Of a stretch of DNA of 64,000 nucleotides, positions 41,362 to 50,212 are shown one piece after another. Origin of the DNA: Pseudomonadota bacterium (GTDB lineage Bacteria; Pseudomonadota; Gammaproteobacteria; Steroidobacterales; Steroidobacteraceae); contig JANXZZ010000270.1 in assembly GCA_025355245.1 (NCBI GenBank), forward strand, positions 1 to 64,000, in the 5' to 3' direction. Numbering within the stretch: position 1 is the stretch's first letter; each line of letters begins with the position of its first letter. The translations under genes and the position numbers were made by a program. The notes beneath the pieces are model-generated. The model ran no database searches. It saw only the letters and a program-made list of their open reading frames with translations, and had not been told where the DNA came from.

Positions 41362-44172
41362 TCATTCCTTGGCCGCCAGGATCGCCTGCCAGTTCAGCAG
41401 CGCATTCCACAATAGCCTCTGGTCGCCGCGATTGAGGTCGCGGTGCAGCGGGTTGAAGTTGAACGCGACCACATGCCCGTGGCCGACCGGCATGTCGAGA
41501 ATCGCCGGGCGACCGATGAGGTTGGTCTCGCCCCACGCCTGCCCGCTGACGACGAACGGCGCGCCATCGCGATCGCCCCACTCGAGTACGACGCCGCGCG
41601 GGTCGAAGGGACCGTCGAGGCAAGTGGTGCAGTACGAGGCGCGCAGCCAGCGGCGCGGCACCGCGTAGAGCGGGAAATTCTGGCGGAACACGTGTGTGCG
41701 CGGCGCGTAGCCGTAGGCGATCGGGTGCTCGGGCCTCGCGAAGGAGACCCGGAGGTGGGCGCCGGGAGTGCGCGTGACGGCATCGTGGGAGGCGGCTGCC
41801 GCCGCCGCGCCGCCACCGGCGGCACTGCGCGGAACGCCGCCCTCGTCGCGGCGCACGCCGCGCACTATCCCGCCCTCGAGCGGCAGCATCGAGCCAGTGC
41901 CGAGGGTCACGAACAGGCCACCGCCTTCCGTGAATTTCTGGATCTCGGCGAGGCCTTCCCAGCCGATGCCGCCGGTGATGTCCTCGGATGCGGCCGGCGT
42001 GCCGTGGCTCGGGGTCGCCGCCGTTTTCTTGAACGGCATCGGCCCCCAAGCCTTCGGGATGCCCTGCACCTGCTCGGCGAATTCGAGATCGACGTTGCCG
42101 TACAGGAGCACGTCGAAGCGCTGTTTCAGCTTGCCCGCGCGGATGTCCTCGTCGCGCACGTAGACGTAGGGGATGTGGCGCTGGTCGAAAGAATAGCGGA
42201 TCCAGGCGATCGAATCGGTGTCCGCCCACGGCACCCACACGCCGACGCGCGGCGCTGGCGCCGCGTGCCGCGCGACCGCCGGCATCGTCGCGGCCCCGGT
42301 GAAGTTGAGGCCAAGCGCATCGCCCGTCGCGCGCAGGCGTTCGATGAGGCCGGGCTGGGAGCGCAGCAGCCACGACCCGGCGGGGTAGTCGATGCCGTCG
42401 ACCGAGAACGCGCGCTCGGCAATCTCAAGCGCAGTGCCCGCGAGCCGGTAGCGCGCTTCGAGAAGTTCTTCCTGGCCCGTGTCGCGCAACAGATAGACCG
42501 CCGCCGGCCCGGTCACGCCACCCGGCACGTGCGGAGCCACGGTGAGGGCGACGAGCGGCGCATCGCGCACGCTCGCATCGGCGGTCGGAACGACGGTCAG
42601 GTGGTAGTGCGCCGGCAGCTCCCAGGAAACGTCGTCGTAGGGATCGGCGCCATCCTTGGGATAGGCCTGCGCGCTTAGCAGGTCGACCGCGTAGTTGCGG
42701 TACGGCTGGTCGAGCCGGACGACGTAGGTCCCGGCCGGATAGGCGCCGTCCGCGAGCTTGAGCGGCGCGGTCGCGCGATGCACCTCGATGCGCTGCGAAA
42801 GGAGGCGCGCCACGAGCGCCGCGACGCGCGTCGGGTCGCCCTGGTCGTCCGCAATCAGGTAGGCGTACGGCGGGTGCTCGAGGCCGGCGTGCAGCGAGTT
42901 GTAGCTCTTGCGATACCAGTTGCGCAGGTAATCCTTGGCGTGCGAGGCGACCTGGTCGAGCGCGGCGAGCGCGCCGGTTTCGTTGTAGTTGACGTTGTCG
43001 CGCGCCGACCAGAGGAAGGGCGTGCTCGGCGGCGGCACCACCCGGTACCACTCGCGTGTGATCGCATCGTCGGGCGCCGTGCGCAACATCGTTTCCGCGC
43101 TGCCGTTGCCCATGGTCTCGTAGCCGCGGCCGATCGAGTTGTGGTTCATCGCGACCGAATCGGAATAAAGGTGCGCGAAGCCATCGCCGAAGTTCCAGGT
43201 CGACACGCCCGGCATGCCGAGCGCGGTCATCGCCTGCACCTCGTGGAAGCTGAGTTCCAGAAACTCGGTGAAGGTGATCGGATCGATGTTCGGGTTGTAC
43301 GGACCGGTGCCGTTCCACGTCATCAGCAGCGCCACCTCCTCGTGCATGTCGTGCACGACGGTCGGGTGCCAGTCGTGGAACATGTTGTGCACGGCTTTGG
43401 TGGTCTCGTGCGTCTGCTGGTGCGCGTCGCGGTTGATGTCGACGAAGGCGTACTTCGACCAGTAGGGCGGTGCCTGGCGCGGCAGCGTCGCGCGGTCAGT
43501 CTTGCCCTTGAGGAAGCGGTAGAACCACTCGACCTGCTTGTCGCGCCCGTCCGGGTTCGAGACCGGGTTGATGAGCACCACCGTGCTCTCGCGGATGCGG
43601 CGGATCATCGGCTGTTCGGAGACCGCGAGCCGATAGGCGAGCTCGAGCACCGACTCGGTCTCGCCGGTCTCATCCGAATGCGGACCCACATTGAAGTAGT
43701 AGATCGGGCGCCCGTCCGCCACGAGCCGGTCGGCGGCGGCCGCATCGATGCGCCTGGGATCGCCGAGCAGCGCCGTCGTCTCCTTGAGCCGCGCGAGGTT
43801 CTTGATTCCGTCCTCGTCGGCAATCGCGAGCATGACGATGTCGCGGCCTTCCTCCGAGCGCCCGATCGTGAACATGCGCACGCGCGGCGAGGCGGCGGCC
43901 AGCGCCCGGCAGTAGGCGTAGGCCCTGGCGGAGTCGACGAACTCCCCGGGCGCGCCGGGAATGCGGTGCAGGAACGCCCGCGGCGAGGGGACGCTCGCCG
44001 ATGCCGGCAGGTACGCCACCCACGGCGAGAGGTATCGGGGCTCGGTTGTCGCGGCCGCGATCTCCTCGATCGAACCCGCTTCGGCGGTGTCGGGCCCGGT
44101 GTCGACCGGCGCCGCGAGGCTGCCGACCGACGCGGCGAGTAGCGAGGCGAGCAGCAAGACGCGATTCGGCAT
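41362..44172 (-). CDS. Exported M14-family metallopeptidase, large multidomain
   Basis: A 936-aa protein with signal peptide MPNRVLLLASLLAASVGSLAAP. Residues ~70-330 form a zinc carboxypeptidase domain: FTIGRSEEGRDIVMLAI, NVGPHSDETGETESVLELAY (HxxE zinc ligands), INPVSNPDGRDKQ and HDWHPTVVHDMHEE, a likely third His. The rest (~550 aa) includes a long region of unclear fold and a C-terminal part resembling a GATase/ThuA-like domain (FTEGGGLFVTLGTGSM, HVVAFNFNPLHRDLNRGDQRLLWNALLNWQ). It is periplasmic or secreted and removes amino acids from peptide or peptidoglycan-like substrates. It lies between the PBP7 gene and the ATP-grasp gene. Confidence 0.85.
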   Translation of the reverse strand: MPNRVLLLASLLAASVGSLAAPVDTGPDTAEAGSIEEIAAATTEPRYLSPWVAYLPASASVPSPRAFLHRIPGAPGEFVDSARAYAYCRALAAASPRVRMFTIGRSEEGRDIVMLAIADEDGIKNLARLKETTALLGDPRRIDAAAADRLVADGRPIYYFNVGPHSDETGETESVLELAYRLAVSEQPMIRRIRESTVVLINPVSNPDGRDKQVEWFYRFLKGKTDRATLPRQAPPYWSKYAFVDINRDAHQQTHETTKAVHNMFHDWHPTVVHDMHEEVALLMTWNGTGPYNPNIDPITFTEFLELSFHEVQAMTALGMPGVSTWNFGDGFAHLYSDSVAMNHNSIGRGYETMGNGSAETMLRTAPDDAITREWYRVVPPPSTPFLWSARDNVNYNETGALAALDQVASHAKDYLRNWYRKSYNSLHAGLEHPPYAYLIADDQGDPTRVAALVARLLSQRIEVHRATAPLKLADGAYPAGTYVVRLDQPYRNYAVDLLSAQAYPKDGADPYDDVSWELPAHYHLTVVPTADASVRDAPLVALTVAPHVPGGVTGPAAVYLLRDTGQEELLEARYRLAGTALEIAERAFSVDGIDYPAGSWLLRSQPGLIERLRATGDALGLNFTGAATMPAVARHAAPAPRVGVWVPWADTDSIAWIRYSFDQRHIPYVYVRDEDIRAGKLKQRFDVLLYGNVDLEFAEQVQGIPKAWGPMPFKKTAATPSHGTPAASEDITGGIGWEGLAEIQKFTEGGGLFVTLGTGSMLPLEGGIVRGVRRDEGGVPRSAAGGGAAAAAASHDAVTRTPGAHLRVSFARPEHPIAYGYAPRTHVFRQNFPLYAVPRRWLRASYCTTCLDGPFDPRGVVLEWGDRDGAPFVVSGQAWGETNLIGRPAILDMPVGHGHVVAFNFNPLHRDLNRGDQRLLWNALLNWQAILAAKE

Positions 44173-44210
44173 GAGATTTCGTTCTCGCGGTCGATGAAGC
44201 CTGGTCGAGT

Positions 44211-45428
44211 CTAGCGGGCGAGCAGCCGCAGCTGGTCACCAACTTCATCCGCAATCGCGAGCGTGGTCGCGAGATCCGGATGGCGCAGCATCAGGAAGCC
44301 GTCGGAGACGAGCGTCTGGCGCCAGTTGCGGCGCCGCGCGCCGACCGGTGAGAGATTGTTCCAGACGATTGTCGCGCCGTGTCTGCGGTTGATGGCCTCG
44401 AGCCCCTCGATCGCGTGGATCCTGCCCTGGCCTTCGGCGCGCTTGAACACCATCGCGACGTTGTACTTGCGCTCGATCCGCGCCTCGAAGGCACCGTGCG
44501 TGACCGCGCGCGCCCACTCCCGGAACACGTCGAAGTCGCAGGCGTAGTTCATCTGGTCGACCTGGTGGGCCCCCGGCGGGCGCGCGGCGACCTCGCCGAA
44601 CACGACCTCGCCGTCGGCCTTGCGGTACCACTCCATGTGCGTGAAGCCACGTTCGAAGCCGAGCGCGCGAATCACCTCGAAGCCCATGCGGACGCCGGCG
44701 GCGAGCGCGGCGTCGTCGGTGTCTCTGAGCGCGATCACCTGCGGGCTGATCCACTCGTTGGAGCGCGCGATCAGGGGCCGCGGGCGATACCAGGCAACGT
44801 TGTAGTAGGCGATCTGTCCGTCGATCGTGACGGTGTCAAAGGTGTACTCCTCGCCGTCAATGAACTCCTCGACGCTGACGATGGGTACGTGGGCGACACG
44901 CGGCAGCACGTCCCGGAGTTCGTCGGGCGTGTCGCAGCGGTAGGTATCGGCGGAGCCGGCGCCGGCGATCGGCTTGACGATCACGGGGAAACCGATGCGC
45001 TCGGCCGCCTCCCAGCACTCGGCCACCGAGTGCGCGGCGACGTGCCGGGGCGTGCGGATGCCCGCGGCATCGAGCTTCTGCTTCATGACCTCCTTGTCAC
45101 GATACGGCACCGTGTCCGCAACGCTGAGGCCGGGAGCACCGAAGGCTTCGCGAAGCCGCGCCGCCAGCAGCATCAGCGGCTCCCACAGCGATTCGACGCG
45201 GTCGATGCGCCGGCCCGCGAGCGCGGCGCGCAGTTCCTCGAGCGTGCGAGCCTCGTTCCACAGGGACCCCACCTGTACGTAGGCCGCGAGTGCGTGGCGG
45301 GTCCGCTCGGTCAGGGCGCTCGCCGGCTGGTCGCCGACGCCGATCACGGTCGCCCCGACCTCCGCGAGACCGCGCGTGAATTCGGGCATATCGGTCGGAT
45401 ATCCCGGCGAAAGCATCAGCACGTTCAT
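44211..45428 (-). CDS. ATP-grasp ligase, paralogue A beside glgA
   Basis: A 405-aa ATP-grasp protein. It begins MNVLMLSPGYPTDMPEFTRGLAEVGATVIGVGD; ATG 45428 is chosen because it matches the paralogue MNVILVEPAFPYN at 46984. ATP-grasp blocks are GFPVIVKPIAGAGSADTYRC (P-loop Lys and Gly-rich loop), VEEFIDGEEYTFDTVTIDG and GFTHMEWYRKADGEVVFGEVAARPPGAHQVDQMNY, the metal-binding end. It is a carboxylate-amine/thiol ligase of the carbamoyl-phosphate-synthetase-like branch. It is divergent from glgA over a 67-nt gap. Confidence 0.87.
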   Translation of the reverse strand: MNVLMLSPGYPTDMPEFTRGLAEVGATVIGVGDQPASALTERTRHALAAYVQVGSLWNEARTLEELRAALAGRRIDRVESLWEPLMLLAARLREAFGAPGLSVADTVPYRDKEVMKQKLDAAGIRTPRHVAAHSVAECWEAAERIGFPVIVKPIAGAGSADTYRCDTPDELRDVLPRVAHVPIVSVEEFIDGEEYTFDTVTIDGQIAYYNVAWYRPRPLIARSNEWISPQVIALRDTDDAALAAGVRMGFEVIRALGFERGFTHMEWYRKADGEVVFGEVAARPPGAHQVDQMNYACDFDVFREWARAVTHGAFEARIERKYNVAMVFKRAEGQGRIHAIEGLEAINRRHGATIVWNNLSPVGARRRNWRQTLVSDGFLMLRHPDLATTLAIADEVGDQLRLLAR

Positions 45429-45495
45429 GGTCACCCCCGGCCCCCGATGCTAGCGCAACGCCCCGGCAAAACGCCTTCGCTATACTCGAAAAGCC

Positions 45496-46956
45496 GTGTC
45501 GTACCGCGTTCTCTTCGTGACCGCCGAATACACCCCGCTCGCGAAGACCGGGGGCCTCGCGGACGTATCGGCGGCATTGAGCCGTTTCCTGCACGATCGC
45601 GGCGACGACGTGCGGGTGTTCCTGCCGCTCTACCGGCAGATCGCGGAGCGCCCGTTCCCCCGCCAGCCGGTCGATTTCCTGCAAAACCTAAGTCTCTCGA
45701 TCGGCAGCCGGGAGTACCGGTACTCCATCCTCTGCGGACAGGCGCCGGGGTCGACTCTCGAGCTCTACTTCGTCGACTGCCCGGCCCTCTACGACCGGCC
45801 GGGCATCTACACCCCCGACGCCGACGAGCATCACCGCTTCCTGTTGCTGACGCGCGCGGCGTTCGAGTGCAGCCAGCGCATGGGCTTCGCGCCGCACATA
45901 CTGCACTGCAATGACTGGCACACCGCCTTTGGCCCCCTGTTCCTGAGGACCGTCTATGCGTGGGACCGCTTGTTCAGCGGCACGAAGTCGGTCCTGACGA
46001 TTCACAACGTCGGCTACCAGGGCGTGTTCGCGGCCGCCGACGTCGCGGCGCTCGGCCTCGGCGAGGCGGCCTGGCTGGTCCACCAGGAGGACCTCGTCGC
46101 GGGGCGCATCAATTCGCTGCTGCACGGCATCCTCTATGCCGACCTCGTCACGACCGTGAGCCCGAACTACGCCCGCGAGATCTGCACGCCGGAGTACGGC
46201 GTTGGTCTCGACGGCTTCCTGCGCATGCGCGGCGACCGCCTCGTCGGGATCCTGAACGGTGTCGACTATGCGGAGTGGAACCCGGAGACGGACCGGTACG
46301 TGCCCCTGCATTTCTCGGCCGCGGCGCCCGCCGGCAAGGCCGCCGTCAAGAGCGCGTTCACCGAGCGCCTGCGCCTGCCGCGGAACCCGGACACGCTGTT
46401 CGTCGGCCTCGTCAGCCGGCTGGTCGCCCAGAAGGGCATCGAGCTCCTGCCGCTCGTGCTGCCCGGGCTGCTGCGCGCGCGCAACCTGTGTTTCGTCGCG
46501 GTCGGCAGCGGCGAGCCCCGCTACGAGGATGCGCTGGCAAGCTTGCAGCGCGCGTTCCCGGATCGCGTCGTCTACCACCGCGGCTACAGCGAAGAACTCG
46601 CGCACTGGATCGAGGCAGCGTCGGACGTGTTCCTCATGCCCTCGCTTTATGAACCCTGCGGCCTCAACCAGATGTACAGCCTCAAATACGGGACCGTGCC
46701 GATCGTGCGTCGCACCGGCGGACTCGCGGACTCCGTGTCGCAGTACTCACCGGCCAGCGGACGGGGGACCGGTATCGTGTTCGAGCACTTCGACTCGACG
46801 GCACTGCGCTGGGCGCTCGAGACCGCGCTCGATCTGTTTGCGCGCAAGGACCACTGGCGACGGATCATCGCCAACGGCATGGCCGAGGATTTCTCATGGA
46901 CGCGCCAGGGCGCGCTCTACATCGACCAGTACCGGCGCATGGCCGGCGCCGACTGA
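45496..46956 (+). CDS. glgA: Glycogen synthase GlgA
   Basis: A 486-aa ADP-glucose-dependent alpha-1,4-glucosyltransferase. The ADP-glucose site KTGGLADVSAALSRFL (K-x-G-G-L) is at residues ~15-30. LHCNDWHTAFGPLFLRTVYAW and VSPNYAREICTPEYGVGLDGFL are classic GT5 blocks, and the C-terminal SLYEPCGLNQMYSLKYGTVPIVRRTGGLADSV is the donor-binding domain. The start is GTG 45496. TATACT (45481-45486) ends only 9 nt before it, so the mRNA may be nearly leaderless; I see no good -35. The two flanking genes are ATP-grasp paralogues. Confidence 0.96.
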   Translation: MSYRVLFVTAEYTPLAKTGGLADVSAALSRFLHDRGDDVRVFLPLYRQIAERPFPRQPVDFLQNLSLSIGSREYRYSILCGQAPGSTLELYFVDCPALYDRPGIYTPDADEHHRFLLLTRAAFECSQRMGFAPHILHCNDWHTAFGPLFLRTVYAWDRLFSGTKSVLTIHNVGYQGVFAAADVAALGLGEAAWLVHQEDLVAGRINSLLHGILYADLVTTVSPNYAREICTPEYGVGLDGFLRMRGDRLVGILNGVDYAEWNPETDRYVPLHFSAAAPAGKAAVKSAFTERLRLPRNPDTLFVGLVSRLVAQKGIELLPLVLPGLLRARNLCFVAVGSGEPRYEDALASLQRAFPDRVVYHRGYSEELAHWIEAASDVFLMPSLYEPCGLNQMYSLKYGTVPIVRRTGGLADSVSQYSPASGRGTGIVFEHFDSTALRWALETALDLFARKDHWRRIIANGMAEDFSWTRQGALYIDQYRRMAGAD

Positions 46957-46983
46957 GCGCGCCCGCGGAAAGGTTAGAGGCAC

Positions 46984-48204
46984 ATGAACGTAATCCTCGT
47001 CGAGCCCGCGTTCCCCTACAACCAGCGTGAATTCGCCCGCGGCCTCGCGACTGCCGGCGCGCGCGTGATCGGCATCGGCGAGCGTCCCGTCACGCACCTC
47101 GATCCGGAGCTCGCGAGCTGGCTCACGCACTACGAACAGGTCTCCTCGGTCGTCAACGAAGGCGCGCTGCTCGCGGCAGTGCGCCGCGTGCAGCAGCGCG
47201 TGCGGGTCGATCGGCTGGAGGCGACCGTCGAGGCGCACATCATGAGCGCGGCGACCGTGCGCGAGGCCGCCGGCATCCAGGGCACCTCGGTGCGCACGGC
47301 GTGGCTGTGTCGTGACAAGCCGACCATGAAGGAGGCGCTGCGCCAGGCGGGGGTGCCGTGCGCACAGTCGATCAGCGCGGAGGATGGCGCTACCGCGCGC
47401 GCCTTCGCCGCGAGCGTCGGCTTCCCGCTGATCGTGAAGCCGCGCGCCGGCGCCGGCGCATCGGGCACGCGGCGGGTCGACAACAATGCCGAGCTCGACG
47501 CGGCGCTCGCCGCGGCCGGGGTCGGCCGCGGCCAGTCCGTCGCCGTCGAGGAGTTCATCGAGGGGCACGAAGGCTTCATCGACACTATCTCGATCAAGGG
47601 CGAGGTCGCGCACGAGTTCATTTCCCACTATTTCCCGGGCGTGCTCGTCGCCATGCGCGAGCGCTGGATCTCGCCGCAGATCGTCGCAACCAACCGTCTC
47701 GATGCGCCGGGTTACGAGGAAGTCCGCGCGATGACGCGCCGGGTGATCGAGGTGCTCGGCATCGGCACCTCGGCGACGCACATGGAGTGGTTCTTCGGCC
47801 CCAAGGGCCTCAAGTTCTCCGAAATCGGCTGCCGGCCGCCGGGCGTGGGCCAGTGGGACGTGTACGCGGCGGCGAACGAGTTCGACATCTACCGCGAGTG
47901 GGCGATGGCGATCGTGCACGGCCGCCGCGGGACCGAGCCCTCGCGGCGCTACTCTTGCGGGATGATTGCGCTCAGGCCCGACCGCGATGGCCGCATCAGC
48001 GGCTACGACGGCGCCGAACAAGTGTTCGCGGCGTTCGGCGAGTGGATCGTCGCCTCGCACCTGCCGCCGCCGGGAACGCCGACGCAGCCGGTCGAGGCGG
48101 GCTACATGGCGAACGCATGGATCCGGATCCGCCACCCCGACTACGACCGGCTGCGCTCGATGATGGACACCATCGGCCAGACTCTGAAGGTGCGCGCTAG
48201 TTGA
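46984..48204 (+). CDS. ATP-grasp ligase, paralogue B downstream of glgA
   Basis: A 406-aa ATP-grasp protein clearly paralogous to the gene at 44211. It shares the N-terminus (MNVILVEPAFPYNQREFARGLATAGARVIGIGE), GFPLIVKPRAGAGASGTRRV, AVEEFIEGHEGFIDTI, and ATHMEWFFGPKGLKFSEIGCRPPGVGQWDVY. ATG has GGAAAGG upstream; the gene lies 27 nt after glgA, so they are probably co-transcribed. No signal peptide. Its tail overlaps the convergent LEA-like gene by 8 nt. The substrate is unknown; a link to glycogen is suggested only by position. Confidence 0.87.
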   Translation: MNVILVEPAFPYNQREFARGLATAGARVIGIGERPVTHLDPELASWLTHYEQVSSVVNEGALLAAVRRVQQRVRVDRLEATVEAHIMSAATVREAAGIQGTSVRTAWLCRDKPTMKEALRQAGVPCAQSISAEDGATARAFAASVGFPLIVKPRAGAGASGTRRVDNNAELDAALAAAGVGRGQSVAVEEFIEGHEGFIDTISIKGEVAHEFISHYFPGVLVAMRERWISPQIVATNRLDAPGYEEVRAMTRRVIEVLGIGTSATHMEWFFGPKGLKFSEIGCRPPGVGQWDVYAAANEFDIYREWAMAIVHGRRGTEPSRRYSCGMIALRPDRDGRISGYDGAEQVFAAFGEWIVASHLPPPGTPTQPVEAGYMANAWIRIRHPDYDRLRSMMDTIGQTLKVRAS

Positions 48205-48658
48205 GCGTGAAGGTTCCGCGCTGATCGAAGGGAACGGAGCTCAGGAACGTGAGCTCGGTCTCGACCTTGCCCGTCAGCCGGTACTCGATCGGCTGCGAAC
48301 GGTCCTTGAGCTTCGGCAGGATCCTGAGCAGCGTCGTCGCGAGGTCAGTCGTCACGATCGTCTCGAATTCAGCCGAGCCAAGCGCAGGGACGGTGAACGG
48401 TGCCGCGCTCGCGCCGTAGCCGAAGTCCTCGCCCGCCACCTGCATCGTGAAGCTGAGGCCGCGGATCGGCAGCGCCCGGTCGTTCGGATTGTCGACACGC
48501 ACACGGACGCGGAAGCGCTGCTCCAGGAGCTGCGTGCCCTCGACCTCGACGCCGATCACCGACAGGTGCGGATGCTCGAAGTGCGGCGCGAGGCTGCAGG
48601 CGCCCGCGTCGAGCGCGAGGACCGCGACGAAAAGAAGCGAAGCCGCACGATTCAGCAT
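48197..48658 (-). CDS. LEA type 2 / WHy-domain exported protein
   Basis: A 153-aa protein. ATG 48658 gives a signal sequence MLNRAASLLFVAVLALDAGACS, possibly a lipoprotein signal with a weak lipobox. The mature part SVIGVEVEGTQLLEQRFRVRVRVDNPNDRALPIRGLSFTMQVAGEDF has the 'NPN...lpi.gl.y.l.v.g' pattern of the LEA14-like/WHy domain, a small beta-sandwich found in desiccation- and stress-related proteins. The function is probably membrane- or protein-protective. It is 69 nt after malQ, perhaps in the same operon. Confidence 0.82.
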   Translation of the reverse strand: MLNRAASLLFVAVLALDAGACSLAPHFEHPHLSVIGVEVEGTQLLEQRFRVRVRVDNPNDRALPIRGLSFTMQVAGEDFGYGASAAPFTVPALGSAEFETIVTTDLATTLLRILPKLKDRSQPIEYRLTGKVETELTFLSSVPFDQRGTFTLN

Positions 48659-48727
48659 GATCCGATTTCCTCGCCCGACCCATTGCAGCCATTCTGACAC
48701 TACGCGGCGCGCGGTGTTCCCGGCGAC

Positions 48728-50188
48728 TCAGCCGCGGCCGTACAGCCGGTTCCACTTGAGGCAGCTCGCGGCGAGCCCCGTGGGAACCTGCGACCAGGCG
48801 AGCTTCCAGGTCCAGTTGCCGGTGACGGTACCGGGCGTATTCATGCGCGCCTCGCGGCCGAGCCCCAGAAGATCCTGCATCGGCACCACCGCGAGTACGC
48901 CGACCGATGCCAGCAGCGCGCGCGTCAACGCCGCTACGATCGCCTCGGCGCGGCTGTCGAGGTAGTCGCAGGCTTGGGCCCGAAACTCGGGCGCGAGGCC
49001 CGCAAACCAGCCCGCCGTGGTGTCGTTGTCGTGGGTTCCCGTGTACACGATCGCACGCGGGCTCCAGTTGTGAGGCAGGTGCAGGTTCGCGGAGTTCCCG
49101 TCGAATCCGAACTGGGCTACCCGCATGCCCGGCAGCCCGAAACCGTCGCGCAGCCGCTCCACGTCCGGGGTGATCACGCCGAGGTCCTCGGCGACCACGT
49201 TGAGGCGGCCGAACACCTCGCGCGCGCGCGCCAGCAGCTTCTCGCCCGCCGCGGCCCGCCACTCGCCGGAGGCGGCGGTTGGCGCACCCGCCGGGACTGC
49301 CCAGTACGCGGCCAGCCCCCGGAAGTGGTCGATGCGCACCAGGTCGAAGAGCTCGAACTGCGCCCGCAGCCGCTCGATCCACCACGCGAACGCGCTGGCC
49401 TCGTGGGCTTCCCAGCGATAAAGCGGATTCCCCCACAGCTGGCCATCGACGGAAAAGTAGTCGGGAGGCACGCCCGCGACGGCCGTGGGACGTCCCGCCG
49501 CATCGAGCTGGAAAAGTCCGCGATGACTCCACACCTCGACGCTGTCGGGCGCGACGTAGATCGGAATGTCGCCGAACAGATGCACTCCGCGCCCGGCGGC
49601 GTAGTCGCGAAGCCTGCGGTACTGGGCGTGGAAGAAGTACTGCGCAACCTCGACGTCGGCGCGAGCCTGCGCAAGCTCGGCACGAGCGCGCTCGAGCGCG
49701 CTGGCATCACGATCGCGGAGCGCGGGCTGCCACTCCCACCACGGCCGGCCGTTCTCGCGCGCCTGGATGGCGCTGAACAGCGCGTAATCCTCGAGCCAGT
49801 ACTGCTCGCGCGCGAGGAAGGCGTCGAGCTGCTGGGCATCGGCGCTGCGCTCCCTGCGGAGCCGCTCGCCGGCGCGGCCAAGGAGCGTGGCGCGGGCCTC
49901 GCCCGCAAGCTCGGCCGCGCTCAGCAGCCCCGCGGCGGCAAGCGTCGTGAGATCGATGAGTTCCGGGTCGCCGGCGTGGTTCGAGCGCGCGTAGTACGGC
50001 GAGCGGTCGCTGCCTACCGGGCCGAGCGGCAACAGCTGCCACACCGAAAAGCCCGCCGCTGCCAGCCAGTCGACGAAGTTGCGGGCGGCGCTGCCGAGCG
50101 CACCGTGTTCGGCGTCCGGAAGCGAAGTCGCGTGGAGCAGTACGCCCGCGCGCCGCCGGTCGAGAACCCCGGGTACCGCCTCAGCCAC
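48728..50188 (-). CDS. malQ: 4-alpha-glucanotransferase (amylomaltase)
   Basis: A 486-aa GH77 enzyme that transfers alpha-1,4-glucan chains. Family blocks include the N-terminal RRAGVLLHATSLPD, FSVWQLLPLGPVGSDRSPYYARSNHAGD, GDIPIYVAPDSVEVW, LVRIDHFRGLAAYWAVPAGAP (catalytic region) and ARAIVYTGTHDNDTTAGWF. It starts at GTG 50188, 24 nt after the glgC stop, same strand; they form a glycogen operon with the LEA-like gene. It remodels maltodextrins released by GlgP. Confidence 0.94.
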   Translation of the reverse strand: MAEAVPGVLDRRRAGVLLHATSLPDAEHGALGSAARNFVDWLAAAGFSVWQLLPLGPVGSDRSPYYARSNHAGDPELIDLTTLAAAGLLSAAELAGEARATLLGRAGERLRRERSADAQQLDAFLAREQYWLEDYALFSAIQARENGRPWWEWQPALRDRDASALERARAELAQARADVEVAQYFFHAQYRRLRDYAAGRGVHLFGDIPIYVAPDSVEVWSHRGLFQLDAAGRPTAVAGVPPDYFSVDGQLWGNPLYRWEAHEASAFAWWIERLRAQFELFDLVRIDHFRGLAAYWAVPAGAPTAASGEWRAAAGEKLLARAREVFGRLNVVAEDLGVITPDVERLRDGFGLPGMRVAQFGFDGNSANLHLPHNWSPRAIVYTGTHDNDTTAGWFAGLAPEFRAQACDYLDSRAEAIVAALTRALLASVGVLAVVPMQDLLGLGREARMNTPGTVTGNWTWKLAWSQVPTGLAASCLKWNRLYGRG

Positions 50189-50212
50189 GGCGGGAGACCG
50201 CGAGCGCTGAGC

